From Streptomyces fructofermentans (lineage in GTDB: Bacteria; Actinomycetota; Actinomycetes; Streptomycetales; Streptomycetaceae): a stretch of 47,034 bases of DNA. The stretch is from the NCBI RefSeq assembly GCF_014651055.1, contig NZ_BMWD01000007.1, positions 285,099 through 332,132 on the forward strand, given 5' to 3'. The position numbers and the translations under genes were made by a program. Shown one piece after another: positions 7,594 through 15,674 of the stretch (positions are counted from its first letter, which is position 1; each line of letters opens with the position of its first letter). The notes beneath the pieces are model-generated. The model was not told where the DNA came from. It saw only the letters and a program-made list of their open reading frames with translations, and made no database searches.

Positions 7594-8133
7594 TCACGTC
7601 CTGAAGGCCAGGCCCTTCCGCTCCAGGGCCTCGGCCAGGACCCGTACGGCCTTCGGACCCACCCCGTGGAGCGCGAGGAGTTCGGCCTCCGTGTGCCGGG
7701 CCACCTCCTCCAGGGACCGCACGTCCGCGCCCAGCAGCGCGCGGGTCGCGGGCCGTCCGATGCCGGCGGGGAGGTCGCCGTCCGGGGCGTCGGCCGATCC
7801 CTCGGCGGCGGTCAGCGAGGCGGCGAGCCGTTTCGGCGCGGTGCCGAACCACGCCGCCCGGACCAGCCAGTTCATGTCCATGCCGTTGACATCGGCCAGC
7901 GGGACACGGACACCGACCGGCCTGTCCCCGCGTACCAGGCGCTCCCCGCCCGGGTGCGCGGTCAGAGCGGCCCCGATCGCGTCCTCAGGCAACCGCAGCA
8001 GCACTTGTCCCTCGTCGGTCACCGAAACGAACCGCCGGTCGCGCACGGCGAACACGACAGTCCCCGCGGCGGCGCCCTCCGTCACCTCGGGAAGCGCGAG
8101 CGCGGCCTTGCGCACCTGGGCCAGTGTCGTCAC
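7594..8133 (-). CDS. YjbR/MmcQ-like domain fused to a helix-hairpin-helix tail
   Basis: A 179-residue protein. The N-terminal part (VRKAALALPEVTEG, VVFAVRDRRFVSV, QVLLRLPEDAIGAAL, VNGMDMNWLVRAAW) is a YjbR/MmcQ domain, a CyaY-like fold suspected to bind DNA. The last 50 residues (ADVRSLEEVARHTEAELLALHGVGPKAVRVLAEAL) form a helix-hairpin-helix motif like that of the RNA polymerase alpha C-terminal domain. The frame is open to 8370, but the family homology starts at GTG 8133. The gene is divergent from the phytochrome gene. A nucleic-acid-binding role is inferred. Confidence 0.8.
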   Translation of the reverse strand: MTTLAQVRKAALALPEVTEGAAAGTVVFAVRDRRFVSVTDEGQVLLRLPEDAIGAALTAHPGGERLVRGDRPVGVRVPLADVNGMDMNWLVRAAWFGTAPKRLAASLTAAEGSADAPDGDLPAGIGRPATRALLGADVRSLEEVARHTEAELLALHGVGPKAVRVLAEALERKGLAFRT

Positions 8134-8281
8134 GGACCGAGTCTCGCACGGGCCCGCGGCGTCGGCCGGGGGACAGGCCCGGTGCCCGTCGGCTCCCGGC
8201 CGTGCACGGGCGCGCCCGGGGCCGGATGACACAATGACCGGGCCCGGTGCGGCATGGGCCGGTGGGCGGAACGGGGAGCGT

Positions 8282-10657
8282 GTGGACGGCTGGCTGTCGG
8301 ACCGGGCGAAGTCGGCGGAGGCCGCCGTGCCGGGCGGGTTCGACCTGTCGGAGTGCGTCACGGAGCCCATTCACCTGCTGGGCGGGATCCAGTCGTACGG
8401 AACCCTCGTGGCGGTGGACGCCGGGAGCGGCGTCGTCGACACGGCTGCGCGCAACACCGGCGCGGTGATCGGGGTCGCGTGCGAGGACCTGCTCGGCGGC
8501 CCGGTCACCCGGATCCTCGAGGAGACGGACTACGCCGAGGCGCTGGAGGCGACGGCCGCGTTCCAGGACACCGCCGCCTTCCTGCCCGTGCGGGCGGGCA
8601 CCGAGGGCGACCGGCGGCCGTTCGACCTCTCGGTCCACCGTGTCGGAGACCTGCTGGTCCTGGAGTTCGAGCCGCGCGAGGAGGGCGACGCCTTCCGTTT
8701 CTCCGGCTTCTACCGGGGCGTGCGGGCGGCCCTGGCCCGGCTGCGGTCGGCGACGACGGTGGCCGAGTGCTGCGCCCGCGCCGTGCGTGAGATGCGTGCC
8801 CTGACCGGGTTCGACCGTGTGGTCGCCTACCGGTTCGACGGACCCGAGGGGCCCGGGGAAGTGGTCGCCGAGGACGTCGACGCGAGCCTGGAGTCCTGGC
8901 TCGGTCTGTGGTTCCCCGCGACGGACATCCCGCCCCAGGCCCGCCGGCTGTACCGGGAGAACTGGATCCGGGTCATCACCGACGTCGACGACGAGAGCGT
9001 GCGCCTCCATCCGCCGGTCAGGCCGGCGACCGGCCGCCCCCTCGACCTTTCCCAGGCCGCCCTGCGCACGGTGTCGGGCTTCCATCTCGAGTACCTGCGC
9101 AACATCTCGGTCGCCTCGTCCATGTCGGTCTCGGTCCTGCGCGACGAGGACCTGTGGGGACTGATCGCCTGTCACGGGGCGGGCCCGGTGCGGCTGTCGC
9201 CCGAAGTGCGCTCGGCGTGCGAGCTGTTCGGGGCGGCCTTCTCGCTCCAACTGGCGGCCATCGAGGAGAAGGAGCGTGCGCAGGCGCTACTGAAGGCCAA
9301 CGAGCGGACCGCGGTGGTGGCCGCCCTGCTGGACGGCAGACTCGAAGAGGCCGTGGCCCGGCACGGCGACGCCGTACGCGCTCTGCTCGACGCGGACGGG
9401 TTCGTGCTCTCGCGCGGCGGCCGGGTCACCGCCTCGGGCATCGAGGTGCCCGAGGAACTCGTCGCGGTGCTGCGGCGCCGGGCCGCCGTGCTGACACCGG
9501 GCTCGCTCTGGTCGACGGACCGTCTGCCGGAGGAGGCTCGGGGTACTGAGGACGGCGGTCCGGGGACGGGCGTCGGCGGTCCGGGGACGGGCGACAGCGG
9601 TCCGGGGACGGGCGACGGCGGTCCGGAGGCAGGGCCCGCCGGGGTTCTGATGATCCCGCTCGGCGCCTCGGGGGAGTTCCTCGCCTGGACACGGCAGGAA
9701 CGGCCCGTGCCCCAGCACTGGGCCGCGGACCCGTCCGAGCCGGTACGGGTCGGGCCGCGCGGCGAACGGCTCACCCCCCGCGGGTCGAGCGCCGTGTTCC
9801 GCTCGGTGATGCGGGGCCGCAGCCTGCCCTGGTCCCCGCACGACGAGGCGGCGGCGCTGGAGCTGTGGCGGATACTGACGGGCCTCGTCCTGCGGCACGC
9901 CGACACGCTGGCCGTCCTGAACGACGAACTGAGGATGACGAACCTCGATCTGGACTCCTTCGCCCACATCGCCGCCCACGACCTCAAGGAACCCCTGCGG
10001 GGGATCTCCAACTCGGCGACCTTCGTGATGGAGGACGCGGCCTCGGAGCTGGACGAGACGACCCTGCGCAGACTGCGGACCATGCAGCGCCTGGCGGGTC
10101 GCATGGACGAACTGCTCAACTCACTGCTCGACTACGCCAGGCTGGGCAGGGCGGGACTCCAGGTGCGCGAGGTCTCCCTCGCCGAGGTGGTCGACGGGGC
10201 CCTCGACGTCGTGGGACCCCGTCTGGAGCAGGCGCGGGTGACCGTGGTGCGCGGCCGCCCGGGCACGCTGCGCGCCGACGCCGACCGGCTGTACGAGATC
10301 CTGGTGAACCTCCTGGTCAACGCGGCCAAGTACGCCGGGGACCACGACCGGCGGACGGTCGAGATCGGGCTGGAGGAGGTCGTGCCTCCCGGAGCCGTAC
10401 GGCCCGAGACCGCGGTGGTGGTCCGGGACAACGGCATCGGGATCGCCGCCGACCAGCAGCAGGAGGTCTTCCACCTGTTCCGGCGGCTGCACGGGCCCGG
10501 CGAGCGGGGCGGCGGCACCGGGGTGGGCCTGGCCGTCGTCAAGAGGATCGTGGAACGCCACGGGGGCAGGCTCTGGCTGGACAGCGTGCTGGGCGAGGGG
10601 ACGGCGTTCTACTTCGTGCTGCCGTCCGAGCCCTCCGGCGGTTCGGGCACGGCCTGA
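8282..10657 (+). CDS. Bacteriophytochrome sensor histidine kinase
   Basis: A 791-residue red/far-red photoreceptor kinase in PAS-GAF-PHY-HisKA-HATPase order. The biliverdin-attachment Cys lies in LSECVTEPIH (Cys25 from GTG 8282, matching Cys24 of Deinococcus BphP). GAF shows FPATDIP (Asp215), and FHLEYLRN supplies the chromophore-pocket His and Tyr. The PHY tongue contains LTPRGSSAVF with its conserved Arg. The phospho-acceptor is His566 in AAHDLKEPLRG. LLVNAAKYAG (N box), RDNGIGIA and GGTGVGLAVV (G boxes) complete the kinase. An in-frame ATG at 8234 is the alternative start but lacks a ribosome site; GGGGAG precedes GTG 8282. The 3' end overlaps the convergent response-regulator gene by 49 bp. 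No heme oxygenase for biliverdin is in the window. Confidence 0.92.
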   Translation: MDGWLSDRAKSAEAAVPGGFDLSECVTEPIHLLGGIQSYGTLVAVDAGSGVVDTAARNTGAVIGVACEDLLGGPVTRILEETDYAEALEATAAFQDTAAFLPVRAGTEGDRRPFDLSVHRVGDLLVLEFEPREEGDAFRFSGFYRGVRAALARLRSATTVAECCARAVREMRALTGFDRVVAYRFDGPEGPGEVVAEDVDASLESWLGLWFPATDIPPQARRLYRENWIRVITDVDDESVRLHPPVRPATGRPLDLSQAALRTVSGFHLEYLRNISVASSMSVSVLRDEDLWGLIACHGAGPVRLSPEVRSACELFGAAFSLQLAAIEEKERAQALLKANERTAVVAALLDGRLEEAVARHGDAVRALLDADGFVLSRGGRVTASGIEVPEELVAVLRRRAAVLTPGSLWSTDRLPEEARGTEDGGPGTGVGGPGTGDSGPGTGDGGPEAGPAGVLMIPLGASGEFLAWTRQERPVPQHWAADPSEPVRVGPRGERLTPRGSSAVFRSVMRGRSLPWSPHDEAAALELWRILTGLVLRHADTLAVLNDELRMTNLDLDSFAHIAAHDLKEPLRGISNSATFVMEDAASELDETTLRRLRTMQRLAGRMDELLNSLLDYARLGRAGLQVREVSLAEVVDGALDVVGPRLEQARVTVVRGRPGTLRADADRLYEILVNLLVNAAKYAGDHDRRTVEIGLEEVVPPGAVRPETAVVVRDNGIGIAADQQQEVFHLFRRLHGPGERGGGTGVGLAVVKRIVERHGGRLWLDSVLGEGTAFYFVLPSEPSGGSGTA
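9551..9634 (+). repeat. Four 21-bp tandem units inside the phytochrome gene
   Basis: Four tandem 21-bp units (first at 9551-9571, GACGGCGGTCCGGGGACGGG plus C) encode heptads of the type DGGPGTG within the PHY domain. Units one to three differ by a few bases; the fourth has diverged. The length keeps the reading frame, so copy-number change would lengthen or shorten a flexible loop. Confidence 0.9.
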
Positions 10658-11076
10658 GCCCTGGACTGCTGCCAGTAGTCGACGGCCCCCTTGAGGACCG
10701 TACGGAACAGGGTGAAGTTGACCGGCTTGTAGATGTAGCTGTCCGCCCCCGCCGCGTAGCACCTGTCGACCTCGGCGGGGGCCGTGGACGAGGTGAAGAC
10801 GACGAGTGTGACGTCCCGGAACTCGGGACGGGCCCGCAGGGCTCCGAGGAGTCCGTGGCCGTCCATGCCGGGCATGTTCAGGTCGAGCAGCACGAGGCCG
10901 GGCAGGACGTCGGACGCGAGCAGCGCGTCGACGACGCCCTCGCCGCGGTGCACGAACTCCAGCCGCAGGGCGGGGTGGGTGCTCGACAGCGCCCGCTGGA
11001 TCGCCTCCGCGTCCTCCTGGGAGTCCTCGACGACGAGAACGCTGCCGGGGTCGATCCGCCGCGCGCCTTCGAGCAT
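10609..11076 (-). CDS. Receiver-only response regulator (Rcp1-like)
   Basis: A 155-residue stand-alone receiver domain. It shows VLVVEDSQEDAEAIQRAL (acidic pocket), VLLDLNMPGMDG (phospho-acceptor Asp), VVFTSSTAP (Thr) and DSYIYKPVNF (Lys); the NF after KPV is typical of Rcp1-type partners of phytochromes. There is no output domain. ATG 11076 starts 5 bp after the stop codon of the upstream phosphatase gene, with GAGG just before it, so the two are co-transcribed and probably coupled. Its end overlaps the end of the convergent phytochrome kinase gene. It is the best candidate for receiving phosphate from that kinase. Confidence 0.9.
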   Translation of the reverse strand: MLEGARRIDPGSVLVVEDSQEDAEAIQRALSSTHPALRLEFVHRGEGVVDALLASDVLPGLVLLDLNMPGMDGHGLLGALRARPEFRDVTLVVFTSSTAPAEVDRCYAAGADSYIYKPVNFTLFRTVLKGAVDYWQQSRAQAVPEPPEGSDGSTK

Positions 11077-11081
11077 GGACC

Positions 11082-12863
11082 TCAAGACCTTTCCGTCACT
11101 CTGGCCACCAGTACGGCCGTGTCGTCGTCCCCGGACGCCCTGAAGTCCGCGGCCATGCCCACCAGGTGCTCCGCGACGGCTCCGCGCGCCGCGCCGCACC
11201 GGCGGACCGCGTCCACGAGCCGCGTCTCGAACATCACGCCCCCGGCGTCGCGCGCCTCGGTGAGGCCGTCGGTGAACATGACCACCGTATCCCCGGGGTT
11301 GAGCCGTACCGTGGCCGTCCGGTACCGGTGGCCGTCGAGGACGCCCATCAGCACGCCCGAGACGTGCACCTCGGCCACGTCGCCGTCGGCCCGCAGGACC
11401 ATCGGCGGGGGGTGTCCCGCACAGGCGGTGTGCAGCAGGTAGCCGTCGCCGTCCGGTACGAGCAGGGTCACGAGCGCGGTGACGAAGCGGGACACCTTCT
11501 CCCGCAGCAGCGCCTGGTTGAGGCGTTCCAGGGCCCGGCCGGGCGCGGCGCCGTCCTCCAGGAGCGTTCTCAGGGTGTGCCGGGCGAGTCCCGTCATCGC
11601 GGCGGCCTCGGCACCGCGTCCGCAGACGTCGCCGATGAACAGGGCGACCTCGTCGCCGCGTTGGACGGCGTCGTAGAAGTCGCCGCCCACGTCCAGCGAG
11701 GCGTCGGCGACCGCGTACGCGGCGCTCAGCTCCAGCCCCCGGGGCGAGGGCAGCGCCGGCGGCAGGAGATGGCGCTGCAACTGCGCGACGTGCCGGCGGC
11801 GCAGCTCGTACGACGTGCTGGTGTCGATGGCCAGCGCGGCCCGGCGTGCCAGGTCGTCCAGCATGCGCAGACCGCTGATGTCCTCGTCGGTGCGCTGGAA
11901 GAGGAAGGTGAGGGTGCCGAGGGCCCTGGCCCGCGCCCGCAGGGGGCTCACGCTGACGGCACGGACGAGCCGTCCCGGTCCGTCCGTCGCCGCGCCGAAC
12001 GGGCCCCCCGCCAGCTCCGCCTCGCGCAGCACGACTCCGGTGCGGCCCCGCATGACGCGGCGGAGGGTGTCCCCGGTCCACGTGTCCCGGCGGGTGACCT
12101 CGGAGAGCCAGTCCTGCGCCGTGGCCGCAACATGGGCGCGGGCGACGGGAACGAGCCGGCCGTCGGGCTGGAAGAGGTGCACCACACAGCCCTCGGCCAC
12201 GGCGGGCACCGCCAGGCGTGCCACGCGGCTGAGGGTCTCCTCGATGTCCAGGCTCTCGTCCATCAGGAACGAGGCCTCGGCGAGGAAGGCCTCCTCGACC
12301 TGGCGGCGTTCATGGGCCCTGACGTCGACGATCCGGCGGTTGATGGCCACCAGGACGTCGCACACCTGGGTGAGCCGCTGCCGCAGCGGGTCGTCCGGGC
12401 CGACCGGCACCGCCAGGCCGACCGACAGGGTCGCCCAGTCGTTCTCGCCGAGCACGAACCTGCACTCCAGTGCGGCGGCGGCGCCCGCGTCCGACAGCAG
12501 GCGGTGCTCCGGGGCGAAGTCGCCCTCGCCGTCGGGGAGGAGGCGGTCGACGACGGCCGGGCCGTGTGCCGCCGGGTCCGAGGAGTCCGGGCGGCGGGCG
12601 GCCCCCGCGGACTTCGTGCCGTCCTCGGCCACCTCGGTGACTGGTCTGGTCCCACTCGTCAGGCGTCGCGTGTACCGCAGCTCACCGCCGGTCCAGCGGG
12701 TCCCGACCACGGCCAGTACCTCGGGCTCGGCGAGCAGCAGGGCGTAGACGTGGTCGGCCATGGCGGTGACGTCCGTGACCCCGCCCGTCACCATCCACAG
12801 CCGGTGCAGCCGTGCCGCCCAGGAGTGGTCCCGCGCGGCCTTCGGCCCGTCGTCCCGCTCCAC
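11082..12863 (-). CDS. GAF-SpoIIE (PP2C-type) serine phosphatase
   Basis: A 593-residue regulatory phosphatase. The N-terminal third is weakly conserved. A GAF domain spans roughly residues 220-380 (EEAFLAEASFLMDESLDIEETLSRVARLAVPAVAEG to LARRAALAIDTS). The SpoIIE/PP2C catalytic domain follows, starting LQRHLLPPALP, with metal-binding Asp residues in LDVGGDFYDA, FIGDVCGRG, FTDGLTEARD and SGDDDTAVLV. Such proteins in Streptomyces usually act on anti-anti-sigma factors. GTG 12863 has a G-rich ribosome site (GAGGGGGTGGGG); ATG 12941 in frame is an alternative. The gene is co-transcribed with the response regulator, which suggests a light-influenced output. Confidence 0.87.
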   Translation of the reverse strand: MERDDGPKAARDHSWAARLHRLWMVTGGVTDVTAMADHVYALLLAEPEVLAVVGTRWTGGELRYTRRLTSGTRPVTEVAEDGTKSAGAARRPDSSDPAAHGPAVVDRLLPDGEGDFAPEHRLLSDAGAAAALECRFVLGENDWATLSVGLAVPVGPDDPLRQRLTQVCDVLVAINRRIVDVRAHERRQVEEAFLAEASFLMDESLDIEETLSRVARLAVPAVAEGCVVHLFQPDGRLVPVARAHVAATAQDWLSEVTRRDTWTGDTLRRVMRGRTGVVLREAELAGGPFGAATDGPGRLVRAVSVSPLRARARALGTLTFLFQRTDEDISGLRMLDDLARRAALAIDTSTSYELRRRHVAQLQRHLLPPALPSPRGLELSAAYAVADASLDVGGDFYDAVQRGDEVALFIGDVCGRGAEAAAMTGLARHTLRTLLEDGAAPGRALERLNQALLREKVSRFVTALVTLLVPDGDGYLLHTACAGHPPPMVLRADGDVAEVHVSGVLMGVLDGHRYRTATVRLNPGDTVVMFTDGLTEARDAGGVMFETRLVDAVRRCGAARGAVAEHLVGMAADFRASGDDDTAVLVARVTERS

Positions 12864-13273
12864 CCGTCCCCACCCCCTCAGCCCCTCAGCCCCGGCACCG
12901 GGCATCCTGCCGTCCCTTGCCCCAGGGACGGCCCATCTCATCACGTCCGGCTGTACGGTACGGCAACAGTCAAGCGACTGAAGTATTTCGGTGAAGCCGC
13001 GCGACTGTCCTGCCCGCACCCGGCGGGTGCCCGGCCGGCCGTCCGCACGGGCCTGCGCGCCCACGCCGGCCTGCCGTACCGTACGGACATGGCTGGTGGC
13101 AGCGCACGGGACGGCGGGGCGTGCGGCGCGCGGGGTGCCCGCGCGACGGTCCCCTCCCCCCGGCCTTCGGGTACGCGGCGGTTCTCGGGCCGACGCGGCA
13201 CCGCGCCGCGGGGGCGGGTCTGAACAGCCGCCGCCGGTACGGACGTTCACGCGGGGAGCGGGCGGCCGGCGTC
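12864..13273. promoter_or_regulatory. Divergent control region with inverted GTACGGTACGG pair
   Basis: This 410-bp region lies between the phosphatase and MFS genes. GTACGGTACGG at 12953-12963 is repeated in inverted orientation as CCGTACCGTAC at 13074-13084, about 110 bp apart; each copy is itself nearly palindromic. A short open frame at 13090-13224 (MAGGSARDG) is Arg/Gly-rich and probably not a gene. The upstream end of the phosphatase frame may extend into this region. Confidence 0.45.
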
Positions 13274-14563
13274 GTGCGGAAGGGGCCCGGGAGAGAGCGG
13301 GCGCGGGACCTCGCCGACTGGCGCCGGGCCCTGGTCGTGGCGTTCTTCGCCACCGGACTCGGCATGGCGACCTGGGTGTCGCGCACTCCCGCGATCCGTG
13401 ACGCCATCGGCGCCTCGACCGGTGAGATGGGACTCGTGATCGCCGGGCTGTCCGTAGGTTCCGTCGTCGGCATCGCGGCGGGCGGCCGGTTCGTGGTCCG
13501 GCGCGGTGCCCGGTTCGTGGTGGTCCTGGGGATGGCGGCCATCGTGCTCGGGCTGCTCGTGGCCGCCTTGGGCGTGGTCGTCGGAGAGGGCGTCCTCGTG
13601 GCCGCGGGCCTCGCCTGCTTCGGCTACGGAATGGGTTCCGGCGAGATCGGCCTGAACGTGGGCGGGGTCGAGCTGGAGATCGCCGTGGGGCGCAGTGTCG
13701 TACCGGGTCTGCACGGCTGGTACAGCCTCGGTGTCTTCGCCGGCGGCCTGGCGGGACTCGGCGCGAACAGTGCCGGAGTCCCCGTCTTCGCGCACCTCGC
13801 CGCCGTCGCGCTGCTCGCCGCCACCGGCTCGCGGTGGCTGGTCGCCCGGCTGCCGCCCCTGACCGTGCCGGCCCCGGCCGACGAGCCCGCGCCGGGCGTG
13901 GCCGGCACGGACGGGGGCGGCCGTGCCTGGCTGGACGGCCGACTGCTCGGGCTGGGCGTCATCATCCTCGGCATGGCACTCGCGGAGGGCTCCGCGAACG
14001 ACTGGCTGCCGCTCATCGTCGTGGACGGCTTCGGGCGCAGCGCCGCGCTCGGGTCGGTGGTCTACGCCCTGTTCGGGCTCTCCATGGCGGTCGGCCGGCT
14101 GTCCGGCGGGGCGGCGATCGACCGCTTCGGCAGGGCCCCGGTGATACGCGCCGGGGCTCTCACGGCCGCCGCCGGCATCGGGCTGGTCGCCGTCGCGCCG
14201 GACCTGGTGTGGGGGGTGGCGGGCACCCTGCTGTGGGGTCTCGGCGCCTCGCTGGGCTTTCCCGTCGTGCTGTCCGCCGCGGGCGACGACCCCGTCCACG
14301 CGGCCAGGCGCGCCACTGCGGTGGCCTCCGCCGGATACGCGGCCTTCCTGGCAGGGCCCCCGGTGCTCGGGTTCCTCGCGGAGGAGGTGGGCCTGCGCGA
14401 CGCGATCCTCGTCGTCCTGGCGGCGGTCCTGGCCACCGTGCCGTGCTCGGGAGCCGTCCGGCCGCCGGGCCGTCCGGCGAGCCGTCACGCGCCACCGCCC
14501 GCCGGCCCGGGGGCGGTTCCGGAAGCCGGTCCGCCGCCGACGGCCGACGGCCGACGTCCGTGA
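13274..14563 (+). CDS. MFS transporter, YbjJ-like
   Basis: A roughly 429-residue, 12-helix major facilitator protein. The first helices read WRRALVVAFFATGLGMATWVSRTPAIRDAIG and MGLVIAGLSVGSVVG. This TW-x-x-x-x-PAIR-x-x-x-x motif is typical of the YbjJ/fucose-permease-like subgroup. The loop 2-3 region (GGRFVVRRGARFVV), the central basic linker and the second half (GLGVIILGMALAEGSANDWLPL, GAAIDRFGRAPVIRAG) fit. The C-terminus is a Pro/Ala tail ending in a GCCGAC repeat. The frame is open to 13121; GTG 13274 was chosen from where homology starts, but the ribosome site is distant, so the start is uncertain. Substrate unknown. Confidence 0.82.
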   Translation: MRKGPGRERARDLADWRRALVVAFFATGLGMATWVSRTPAIRDAIGASTGEMGLVIAGLSVGSVVGIAAGGRFVVRRGARFVVVLGMAAIVLGLLVAALGVVVGEGVLVAAGLACFGYGMGSGEIGLNVGGVELEIAVGRSVVPGLHGWYSLGVFAGGLAGLGANSAGVPVFAHLAAVALLAATGSRWLVARLPPLTVPAPADEPAPGVAGTDGGGRAWLDGRLLGLGVIILGMALAEGSANDWLPLIVVDGFGRSAALGSVVYALFGLSMAVGRLSGGAAIDRFGRAPVIRAGALTAAAGIGLVAVAPDLVWGVAGTLLWGLGASLGFPVVLSAAGDDPVHAARRATAVASAGYAAFLAGPPVLGFLAEEVGLRDAILVVLAAVLATVPCSGAVRPPGRPASRHAPPPAGPGAVPEAGPPPTADGRRP

Positions 14564-14793
14564 CCGTCGCCGGGGCGGTCCCGGCCCGGCGACCGGCCCC
14601 CGCGAGGGGACGACGGGGTGACGGGTCGGCCCTCGACGGGGACGGGCGGCCGGTCGGCTTCCCCGGGTGGGAACAGGTGTACCGGACGGCGCGGACGGGG
14701 GCGGCCACCGCGGTCGGACCGGCCGTGCACGGCACCGGCGCGGCGTACGGCCGGACGCGCCGCGGGGCGGACCGACCCGGGCCCGGGGCATCG

Positions 14794-15111
14794 CTAGCGG
14801 GCGTCCCGTGTGCAGGCGCGCAGGCCGGTGACGTCGTTGTGGCCGGGGCCGTACCCCGGGAAGGTCGCGATCGCGGCGGGCGCGACGACCCGGCAGGGGA
14901 CCTGCGTGCCGTCGGTGTACTCGACGGTGAGCTCGACCGTGATGTCGCAGTCGTTCAGGACGGTGGTGTAGCGCCAGTCGCTCGCGTAGTGCACGCAGTC
15001 GGGCACGTCCGTCTCCCCGGCGGCCCGCGCGGTCGGGGCGAGGCCGCCGAGCGCGGCAGTCGCCACGACGGTGCAGAGGGTGGTGCGCAGAAGGTCGCTC
15101 GTGCCGGGCAT
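14794..15111 (-). CDS. Secreted alpha-amylase inhibitor, tendamistat family
   Basis: A 105-residue exported inhibitor. ATG 15111 follows GAGGAG. The signal peptide (LLRTTLCTVVATAALGGLAPTARA) would leave a mature protein of about 75 residues. Mature spacing matches tendamistat closely: Cys39-Cys55 and Cys73-Cys100 correspond to its two disulphides. The inhibitory triplet Trp46-Arg47-Tyr48 sits seven to nine residues after the first Cys, as in tendamistat. The VAPAAIATFPGYGPGH segment aligns with VAPGQITTVGDGYIGSH there. Family members block mammalian and insect alpha-amylases with very high affinity. The last disulphide loop is one residue shorter than in tendamistat. The promoter region carries MalR-like repeats. 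Confidence 0.9.
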   Translation of the reverse strand: MPGTSDLLRTTLCTVVATAALGGLAPTARAAGETDVPDCVHYASDWRYTTVLNDCDITVELTVEYTDGTQVPCRVVAPAAIATFPGYGPGHNDVTGLRACTRDAR

Positions 15112-15165
15112 CGGCGTGCTCCTCGGGGAAGGCTCGGGTGGTCTCTACAGGGCGGACGGGCGGAC

Positions 15166-15191
15166 GGCTCCGGCACCGCCGTGCCGGAGCC
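15166..15191 (-). promoter_or_regulatory. Perfect 10-bp hairpin upstream of the amylase inhibitor
   Basis: GGCTCCGGCA (15166-15175) pairs with TGCCGGAGCC (15182-15191) around a six-base loop. It lies 55-80 bp upstream of the inhibitor start, between that start and the MalR-like repeats. No gene on the plus strand ends here, so a simple terminator role is unlikely unless it stops readthrough. A TAGAGA box on the minus strand (15142-15147) could be a -10 element downstream of it. Confidence 0.45.
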
Positions 15192-15201
15192 GCCCGCACA
15201 C

Positions 15202-15230
15202 CTTGCAAGGTCTTGCAGGATTTGCGCAAA
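15202..15230. promoter_or_regulatory. MalR-like direct repeats (CTTGCA boxes)
   Basis: CTTGCAAGG (15202-15210), CTTGCAGGA (15212-15220) and TTTGCGCAAA (15221-15230) follow one another with a spacing of about 10 bp, one helical turn. CTTGCA-type direct repeats are known at Streptomyces maltose and alpha-amylase promoters that are bound by the LacI-family repressor MalR (Reg1). The site lies about 90 bp upstream of the amylase-inhibitor start, suggesting maltodextrin-responsive expression. Recognition is by resemblance only. Confidence 0.6.
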
Positions 15231-15541
15231 ACCATGAATCTCCTTTCAGTCAGTGGTCCGGCGCTCAACCAGTTCGGGACCGGAACGGCCCGGCGCGGGA
15301 AGCCGCAGGTGGGCGAGGTGGGGGCGGCGCGTCACGGGTGCGTCGAGCCGTCCGCGGGCGTGCCGCGGGGGTCGGCGAGCCGTCGACCGCCATGGCAGAG
15401 AGGCGCGTTGTGAGCGGTCGCCCGGGGCCTCGCCGGGCCGTGCGGCCACCGGCGGCACGTCACGCGTACGCGACCCGCCGGGCCGGGCGGACGGTCGAAA
15501 GTTGAACGAGCCGGGGTCGACCAGACCCTGGCCCGCGGGCC

Positions 15542-15557
15542 TACCGGCCGGTATACA
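15542..15557 (+). promoter_or_regulatory. Palindrome overlapping a -10-like box
   Basis: TACCGGCCGGTA (15542-15553) is a perfect 12-bp palindrome that runs into TATACA (15552-15557), a possible -10 box for the lipase gene 118 bp downstream. The overlap would suit repression. No good -35 hexamer is visible. Confidence 0.35.
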
Positions 15558-15674
15558 GGCGATGTTGGGCCTGTGGGGCGGGAGCGTGCCCGGCAGCCGC
15601 GGTGTCGCGATCCTCCGTGTGCTCCGACGCCGGTCCGGTGCCGCGGGCTGTCCGGGCTTCAGGGGAGGGGCACG

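Larger units (their letters stand above)
15112..15674. other. 563-bp divergent intergenic region
   Basis: Between the amylase inhibitor and the lipase genes. It holds a long hairpin (15166-15191), MalR-like repeats (15202-15230) and a palindrome overlapping a -10-like box (15542-15557), each listed separately. The middle part, about 15240-15500, is stop-poor G/C-rich sequence without a recognisable gene. Confidence 0.5.

Noticed and set aside
12641..12657. DasR-like sequence ACTGGTCTGGTCCCACT
   Set aside because: It lies deep within the phosphatase coding region and matches only part of the consensus.
13090..13224. 44-codon open frame (MAGGSARDG) upstream of the MFS gene
   Set aside because: Arg/Gly/Pro-rich, no ribosome site and no family resemblance; typical stop-poor G/C-rich sequence.
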